A stretch of 10,305 nucleotides of DNA, taken from positions 1,659,649 through 1,669,953 of the forward strand of contig BLFN01000227.1 of the NCBI GenBank assembly GCA_014634225.1, read 5' to 3'. Positions 1 through 7,600 of the stretch are shown piece after piece. The stretch's first letter is position 1. Each line of letters begins with the position of its first letter. Origin of the DNA: Acropora yongei (taxonomy: Eukaryota > Cnidaria > Anthozoa > Scleractinia > Acroporidae). Made by a program: the position numbers and the translations under genes. The notes beneath the pieces were generated by a model, which had not been told where the DNA came from, made no database searches, and saw only the letters and a list, made by a program, of their open reading frames with translations.

Positions 1-84
1 GCTTTTTTATTTATCCTTGAATGGAAGTACAAAAAAAAAAAAACAATACAAAAGAAAATACAAAAGAAAACAGACAGACAAGGC

Positions 85-90
85 TTTATT
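85..90 (-). terminator. Polyadenylation signal AATAAA
   Basis: The plus strand shows tttatt, which is AATAAA in the gene direction. It is followed by a GT/T-rich stretch (TTGTCTGTCTGTTTTC and more), as expected for the downstream element. Cleavage is expected near 65-75. A second AATAAA at 6-11 could serve a longer form. Confidence 0.6.
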
Positions 91-500
91 AAAGAAGTTT
101 AGAGTATGCTTGTATTTGGGTTAGATCCTAATTACAAAATATAAAACCTTAAGCCTTAAGCTTGCACACCACAAAAGTACCGTAGAAAATGAAAAATGCA
201 TTACGTTTAAAAATGCACTTGCTATCAAATACTCGTCAATCTCAATCATGAGAAGATTATTTACGAATTACACAAAATCCAAAAGCTAATTCAAGTTTCA
301 AATTTCTTCGCTATAAAATTAGAAGACTCCTCCCAGTCTCATATCCTGTGTAACAGTCAAGATCGTTCGTCTAGGAACTGATAACAGCGAGCGAGATCTA
401 TGGAGAGTGATAAATCTATCGAGTATTACTATCCAAAGAGGTCAGTGAAGTGAAAATAAGGGAACTGTGAGCAAGCCGATGCAAAGTAAAGTTTAATATG

Positions 501-566
501 ATCATGACAAATCTCATGATTAATTTAGCCAATAGGCCACTCGAAATTAGGCTAAATTAATAATGA
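501..566 (-). repeat. Overlapping inverted repeats in the 3'UTR
   Basis: attaatttagcc (519-530) is the exact reverse complement of ggctaaattaat (550-561), with a 19-nt loop. After one mismatch four more pairs extend it (514-517 with 563-566). In addition, atcatga (501-507) pairs exactly with tcatgat (514-520). The two hairpins share 514-520 and so compete in part. Confidence 0.75.
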
Positions 567-570
567 AAAA

Positions 571-615
571 AGAATAAAATGATAACATCGAAAAAATAAA
601 ATAATAACATCGATA
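571..615. repeat. Imperfect 22-bp tandem repeat
   Basis: Two copies of a unit like aataaaat[ga]ataacatcga stand end to end at about 573 and 595. The low-complexity A-rich make-up suggests slippage. It lies within the 3'UTR. Confidence 0.6.
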
Positions 616-794
616 GTAATGATAATAATGAACGCCATTATAGATAGTGGAGGCCTTAGAATCCTCCTCTTAATTTTCCAAAGCTACTTCGTCTTCTAAG
701 CCGATCTCTGGCAGATGGAAGAGGGGATATACGTCGGTGGCGCGAAGATATGAATTTAATTTTCTAGTGGGAAAACAATATTTTACGAACGAGC

Positions 795-836
795 GCAGCG
801 AGTGACGACTGCGACGGTTTAATTGTAACTCGCTGC
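795..836 (-). repeat. 9-bp inverted repeat in the 3'UTR
   Basis: gcagcgagt (795-803) and actcgctgc (828-836) are perfect reverse complements with a 24-nt loop. The stem is GC-rich within AT-rich DNA, so a stable RNA hairpin is possible. Confidence 0.65.
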
Positions 837-1100
837 TAGAGATGTAGGTAGGGGCATTGGTTCCCTCTGTTCACCAATTGGCTTTGAGGTTTTGGTATCC
901 GACAGTTTTGCCTTGATAAAATCTCAGATTAGCGTCATCGAAAAGGAAAGAGAAACGGCGTTTCTTTTCTGACTGTTCACTCGCAGAACTCTCTTCAGCT
1001 ATCACTTAGCGTCAGCAAGTTGTATCTACTAAGCTTACTCGGAGAATGCTACCTTTTTGTTGTTAGAGGCAATTAGTGCGTAGTTATCCTTTTTTGCTTG

Positions 1101-1381
1101 TTACTCCATTCCTTGGTTGCATATTCCTTTCTCTTCAAAGCAAATAGCGTTTTCTCCTTTTGAAGAAACCTCTGTCATCTCGTATTTTTCGCGTCTTGAA
1201 CATGTTTCATCGGCTGGCATGGCGTCTCCAAGTTCAGTGTGTGTCTGGCGACGAGTCGATGTTTTGTAGCAGTAGTACCCGATGATTGTAACCACGGCAA
1301 TAACAACCGTGACGACGCTACCACAGATAAGGCCAATATTCGTCGGATTAAGCGGGCCAGGATTATCTTCAGTAGGAGGGA
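1101..1381 (-). CDS. Transmembrane and cytoplasmic-tail terminal exon
   Basis: The acceptor is CTTTTATTACTAG, phase 1. There is a short Pro-rich linker ([14 protein letters not shown]), then a hydrophobic span starting [20 protein letters not shown], then [11 protein letters not shown] with stop-transfer basic residues. The tail of about 55 residues contains KYEMTEV, a potential phosphotyrosine site, and ends NQGME before TAA at 1101-1103. A Cys near the inner membrane face could be lipidated. No PDZ-type C-terminus or named signalling domain is visible. The topology is type I, with the EGF and SEA region outside the cell. Confidence 0.92.
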
Positions 1382-1456
1382 CTAGTAATAAAAGTTTTTA
1401 AAAACATATCGGATCAATGAATAGTTATTATTGTATATGACACAAACTTTAAGTAC

Positions 1457-1493
<37 letters not shown>

Positions 1494-1495
1494 AA

Positions 1496-1529
<34 letters not shown>

Positions 1530-1564
1530 TACGCGAATATTTTACCGTGCTTGTGAAATGAAAC

Positions 1565-1612
<48 letters not shown>

Positions 1613-4600
1613 AGACTGCTTTGGATTACTTTTTTTATGAATCCATCCAAAGACTTTCACCTGTTTTGACTGTTTTCAGCTCCATCAGTGAATTTCGATC
1701 CACGTGTAGACTCCCTAAATTTCCAGTGGCTATTACTCTTCTCAGTGGAGCCAGGGCATCTCCAGTGGTTACTTGTGTCTTGAAGGTTAGTTTGAATTCT
1801 GTTATTATGCTTCCAGGTCTGCAAATACAATATTGAAGTAATTGTGCATTGAACTAACAACAACAACAACAACAAAAGTAGACAATATGTCACATTTATA
1901 CCCAGGATTATGGGATTTCTTACGCAGTTTAAAGAAGGCAATGTGACCCATAGAGTCAGTTGCCTCAGTTTCCTGTTTGGGTGGTACGGCTTTAGGCTAG
2001 AGTAAAGGCTATTTCTATGTTAGGGTTATTGATAGGTCTATTTAAGAAGTGGCTTTAGGTGTGCACTTAGTGACAATTGTTGCTAGCTTTTTGGATATGC
2101 ATCACTCAGTTTAAGTAGAAAGGAACTTCTGGGTGTTTATTACACATTGCGCGCAATCTTGGAAATATCTATTGTTAAAAAGGGTCTGCAAAAACTTTGC
2201 GTTACCTCATTGATATTATTTCGACGTTTTTCAATTCAGAACTTCCTGAATACACAACCCAAATCTGCAGAATGATACACAATACAATATAAAAAAAGAG
2301 TTTAAAGCAAGATAGACATTCGCCCAAACTAGGCTAGAAAGGTGGAGTGGCCACTACCGTACACAATACTACAGTACATATATAACCATTTTGTTGCTAA
2401 TACAGACTTAATCTTGTGAGAAATAGGTCTCATTAGGTAACAAAAATTAAAACAATCATATGAAACATTCACCTGCTTGCTCATCAGATCCGCGAGGTCC
2501 TTAAATTTCTGGCTATTTTTGTCTTTCAAACTGTCGTCCCAGTCTTGCTGCACACGAATTTCGAGCGAGAAAACTGTTGCAAAAGAATTAAAACGATGAG
2601 TGTTTTGAGTTAAATCATTGTAACATTCTTCGCGTTCGTATTCGTAGGATGGCTCACGAATATAACACAAGTGACCAAGTCACAACCACAACTAGTTTAG
2701 ATTGATGTTGTCTAAGTTTCCAAGAAAACGCTATTTATTAGAACTTTGGAATGAAGAATCCGTAACTCCTAGTAATTGTCACCAGGCTTTTCCAACAACT
2801 TGAATTAAATATAGGCTTAATGAGGCCTAGGAACATGGCAGCGGATGTTACCCAAATTATTTTAAGGCGTGTCTATTCTGATCCCTTACGTGATATTTTC
2901 ATGAAACTTTGAAACCAGCATGACGAGAGAAAAAACAGCATTTCGGAACAGGTAATTACCTCGGGGACTTCGATAAACGGGCCCCAAGCCTCCAAGGTTT
3001 AGATAGACATCAAATATCGAAACATTTTTACTCACCTGTCTTTCGAATATCATCGACTCCAGCTTCCGTAGTAGACTCTGTGGTAACCTTTGAGGATACT
3101 TTTTTTGAACTAGTTTCTGCCGGAGGGCTTGGAGTTGGTGAAGTGATAGGGACTTCTGCAGATAGCATAAGAGTAATAACTAGGCTTCTGACCGTATCAG
3201 TAAGTCGGCGTTATATCTTTAGTTGTTAATGTACCAAATTAACTATAGCTCCAGACCACCTTCCCGTAATTTGACTTTGATTTATCATCAAATTAGTTCA
3301 TCTACGTTTCCACCAATGATCTGTGAAAGCGGCTGTTTGTTGCATTCTAGCACAGAAACTCCGGAATCCGAAATTAGCAATCTTGTCAGCTCTAGAAGAA
3401 ACTTCTTTGAAAAGTATGCCGGCAAAACGCTGAATCTAAATGGAAACGTACTGCGCACAAAATCCAACAATCCTTAATCAACACAAGAGGTCAGAGTTGC
3501 ATTGAAAAAAAGCACAAACATTTTCACATGTAAGAGTATACACGTATAACCAAATGAGTTCAATTAATATGTAACGCATCTACCTGTGATATTAAAGATA
3601 CTTTCAATTTGCGATGATAAGAGTAAGTCTCACCTTTTTCGCATCTATCCCCAGTGTATTCCTTCACGCAGCTGCACGAGTAACTGTCGATACCGTCAAC
3701 ACAAGATCCACCATTGATACATGTGTGATTAACACAATCGTCAATGTCTGAAAAGAAGCCACTTGATTTAGACAAGATCGTAATGCCGTATCATGGAACG
3801 CAAGAGGTTGACTCTAGAATGGAGTTTAGTACACTAGCTCTAGTCTGTAAAAATGATGAAACACAACCACAAGAGTAAAACACGTGTTCATATTTTATAG
3901 TCTAAATATTCGTTGGAGAGTAATTGAATAACCGGGTTTGTCCAGTATGCGTTGTGGGCTTGCAGGTTTTGTTTATCATTAGGGAGCTTGAGCAAACACG
4001 AATTCGATGGCAGCGTTGATATGCTCTTCGATAATATGACGATGATGAAAAGAAGGGAAGTACGCTGGATCATAATTTTGTTCTCACCTGTTTCACAGTG
4101 CAATGCAGTAAATCCCATTGCGCAGTTGCACGAGTAGCTATCGATTCCATCCACGCATGAGGCTCCATTGGCACATGCGTGGCTCACACAGTCATCGATG
4201 TCTGAAGGTAAATTAACATGGAACGATTGATTCTAATTGAGAACCGTGAGGAAAGATGACGATTTCGTTTGCAATTACATACCCGTTTCACAATATTCTC
4301 CGGTAAATCCCACTGAGCAGTTGCAGGTGTAACTATTAATGCCATCTTTACATGATGCTCCGTTAGTGCATGTGTGATTGACACAGTCATCAATATCTTA
4401 AAAAAAAATGCTAAGTGATGTTACTAAAGCCAAAAAAGTCGACAATGAAAAGATGACATTGTGTCGCAGAATATTAAACAACTGCAATAACCAATGAACA
4501 GGAGATATCATTGCATTGAGAGTCAAGAGATCGCATCACATTTCTCATCAGTATTACCCGAGTGACGTGCACTGCAAGCAAAATAGCACTATTACTATGT

Positions 4601-7600
4601 ACTGGAAGTCAGGTTCGCATTGTATTCTACATTTGCGCCTCCCACCTCTGCCATCGTACGTGGGCTGAGTTTCCGTCGATCTCAACCTGACTTGAGGGTT
4701 TTTCTCCGGATACTCCGGTTTTCCTCCCTCTCCAAAATCGACTCCCAGTCAAAAACATCTTGCCTGGGTGCGTGCTGTGCTCCGTGATCGTGCATGACCG
4801 TTTGGCGGCAGCCTGAGGCGCCTATCATATGCATTCGACCGATCCCGTCTGAGCCGCGCCCTTCGCAATTCACCCCTCGGGGCTGCAAGTAAGGGTGATT
4901 CCATGATTCCATGATTCCATTCAACGCTGATACAGGCTTGGGACGCGACCACTCAAGCCCGCACTCACATAAGGGCAGGGGCGTGACTCCCTGGGCGCTA
5001 CAAGGCACCTGCTACCCAAGGGTGATTAGCAGGACACTATCCTGGCAAGAAGCCTTTCTTCGGTAGCTTCAGCTGTTGTTGTTAGAATGTACACCAAACG
5101 TCTCATTTAAAATTTACGGTCGAGCATTTAAAAAAGTTGTCGTCATTTCGGATGCTTTCACGCACAAAACTGGCATTCTGTTTAAATTGAAAAGGGGAAC
5201 CAGATAAGCACTTTCTTGTCATTGCTGTGCCGAAAACTCAAACCTGGCTGACGTAAAACACACAACCTCGTGTTTTGAAGACTCGTGTGCTGCGTCGTTC
5301 AAGGTCTACATTTTCTAAAGGCACCGAGGATCAGAATTCCGCTGAGCTGAATTTTTGATCGTCGGATGGTCTCACGTTTTCTTAGTTAAGCCGTCTTCAA
5401 AGCGCAGGAGCGTTCTATTATTTTTTTTAACGGGCTCTGTATAATGTTACGAAAGGTTGTCTCCTGAAGAGACTGTGGTACCGTATCGATCGGGAAGTGA
5501 GAGAAGAGAAGGGTCACATTTCCATCGTAAGAAGATAACGAAGCTGACTTTTCGAGCGTTAGCCCTTTTTTTATAGCTTCGCTAGAATGTGTTACCTCTG
5601 CAATTTTTTCCATCACCAGTGAAGCCCAACGGGCACGGGCCGCAGACAATTGTATGGCTGTTGTTAGAGCAAGTTACATTTGGAAAACAGGAGTCAGCGG
5701 TGCATGTCGTAACGACGATATCACAGTCACGGCCTGTGAAGCCAACATTGCAACTGCAGGTGTAGTTGTTAACAAGGTCCGTGCAGATCCCTTAAAAATA
5801 ACGAGACCAAAAGGAATCTTGAATAGTTGGTGATGGTGTTTAGTTTATGTTATGTTATGTTAAAAAAAAAAAAAGTTAGATGAAATCCAGGTGATCTTCA
5901 GTTCTTAAAAGGCCTTGCACCTGCGAGCGACTTATTTGGAATGCACACAGGGATAACGACGTCACCATAGTAAAAGCCAGAGCAAATCTCGATTCGTAAC
6001 TCTGACACATCTACATCTTGGAAAGATAGTGGAAACGATAGATCCATCGTGTAAATTGGCTTTCGAGCCTCTTTGTGTACATTTACTACGTTTCAGGAGA
6101 GCAGGGGTAGTGGTGTGCGGAGAGCACTCACCGAACCTATGCGCCCTGTGTGCATTCGTTTCCCTCACTAGATCCCCGGTCTTGTCAATCGGCAAAACAA
6201 AACAGAAAAAAAAGACATTCGTAAGGGTGACAACTTTATAAAAATAACAAGGATTAGGCTTAGGAAGCCTTTCAATTGTTGTCCGTACTAACGGCTTCAA
6301 GTTAAATAAAATATGCGATTTTCACAAGTCATTCATTGAGACATTTTGAAATGTTTCCAAAGCTCAGACCGCAACAAAAAGTGTTACCTCCACTTTGGCT
6401 GTTGTGCATGTGCCACATTTTCATAATCATTATGATTGTCATTCTTATTATCATTACCAAATGAAACATTGTAAAAATATGGCCTGCGTTCGAAAATCTC
6501 TCCCTTTCATTCAATTTGCATTGTCAGGAATGATTTCTTCTTCTACATACCATTTACGCAAGGTGATGATTTGCAATCGTCAATGTTCTCCTCGCACCTC
6601 ATTCCAGAAAAGCCAGCCTCACAGTTGCAAGTAAAACCATTTAATTGGTCCCGGCATGTGCCTGGCAAAAGGAAATTGACAATCCGAATAACTGGAAAAT
6701 GCTTCTCTATTTGGAAATATTGTAAAGGGTTTTCTTTTGGGGATTTGGGGGGGGGGGGTGTTGGGCGTCGGGAGAGGAAACATGCTCTGGTTTTCACTCT
6801 TATCTCCTGAGGATGTAACGAGAGAACCCAGATTTATGGCAAGGCTTTGAGCAAAGCAACATTGGCATTACATCAATTAACGTGTTACACATTATTTTTC
6901 ATCAAGTTTGAACCCTCGTTGTAATCCCTCTTGAGAATCACTATTGATTTGGAAGTTGCGTACGTCCACAAAGAATTTGCACGCAATATTTTATATACAC
7001 GTTGGAGTCCATTCATCTATTACACAAAAAGGAATCGAAATTTTCGTTAATACCGTTTAAAAGAGTTTGCAATATCGTATAAGCACTCTGCAAGGTGGTG
7101 TTACTTCATGTGTTGAGATGAAATGGAAGGCAGGTTTAATGCAGTGGTGAGAGCACTCGCCTTCCACCGATGTGGCCTGGGTTCGTTTGACCCATACGTG
7201 GGTTGAGTTTTTTTTCTTCTCTAATCTGCTGGGAGAGGTTTTTGCCGGAGTATTCCGGTTTTCCTCTCTCACCTCAAAACCAAAAAATTGATTTGATTTG
7301 TTGATTCAGTTTGAGTTTTAGTCTCCTCAGATAGTAAAGAAACTACGCTCGGCTTAATAAACTAAGACTTCAATAAAGTAATTCGTNNNNNNNNNNNNNN
7401 NNNNNNNNNNNNNNNNNNNNNNNNNNNNNNNNNNNNNNNNNNNNNNNNNNNNNNNNNNNNNNNNNNNNNNNNNNNNNNNNNNNNNNNNNNNNNNNNNNNN
7501 NNNNNNNNNNNNNNNNNNNNNNNNNNNNNNNNNNNNNNNNNNNNNNNNNNNNNNNNNNNNNNNNNNNNNNNNNNNNNNNNNNNNNNNNNNNNNNNNNNNN

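Larger units (their letters stand above)
70..1100 (-). other. 3' untranslated region
   Basis: There is no open frame here of interest on either strand. The region runs from the TAA stop to a polyadenylation signal about 1 kb downstream in the gene direction. It holds three inverted repeats and a 22-bp imperfect tandem repeat. The 3' limit is inferred from the signal. Splicing within the UTR cannot be excluded. Confidence 0.6.
4397..5595 (-). other. Intron, phase 1, carrying repeat-derived DNA
   Basis: The middle (about 4600-5060) is SINE-like and GC-rich repeat, described separately. The flanks at 4397-4600 and 5060-5595 are AT-rich, and no EGF exon is visible on the minus strand. An open frame read through the donor at 5596 is out of frame with the gene. 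Confidence 0.75.

Noticed and set aside
2206..2245. Alternative acceptor TATTCAG for the SEA middle exon
   Set aside because: It gives a TGA in the required phase after four codons. The CTGCAG acceptor at 2265-2266 keeps the frame open and the SEA fold intact.
3223..3477. Plus-strand and minus-strand short open frames
   Set aside because: They overlap each other, lie in an intron, and have no domain or splice phase that fits the gene.
4682..5008. Minus-strand open frames in the GC-rich repeat
   Set aside because: GC-rich DNA has fewer stops by chance. The translations look like no protein and the segment is repeat-like.
5386..5649. Minus-strand open frame running through the donor at 5596
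   Set aside because: It is out of frame with the EGF reading and covers the splice donor. It has no domain.
7140..7215. Possible tRNA gene (D-arm-like and T-arm-like segments)
   Set aside because: There is no acceptor stem or CCA-side pairing, and the sequence runs on into a SINE core and tail. It is better read as a tRNA-derived SINE head.
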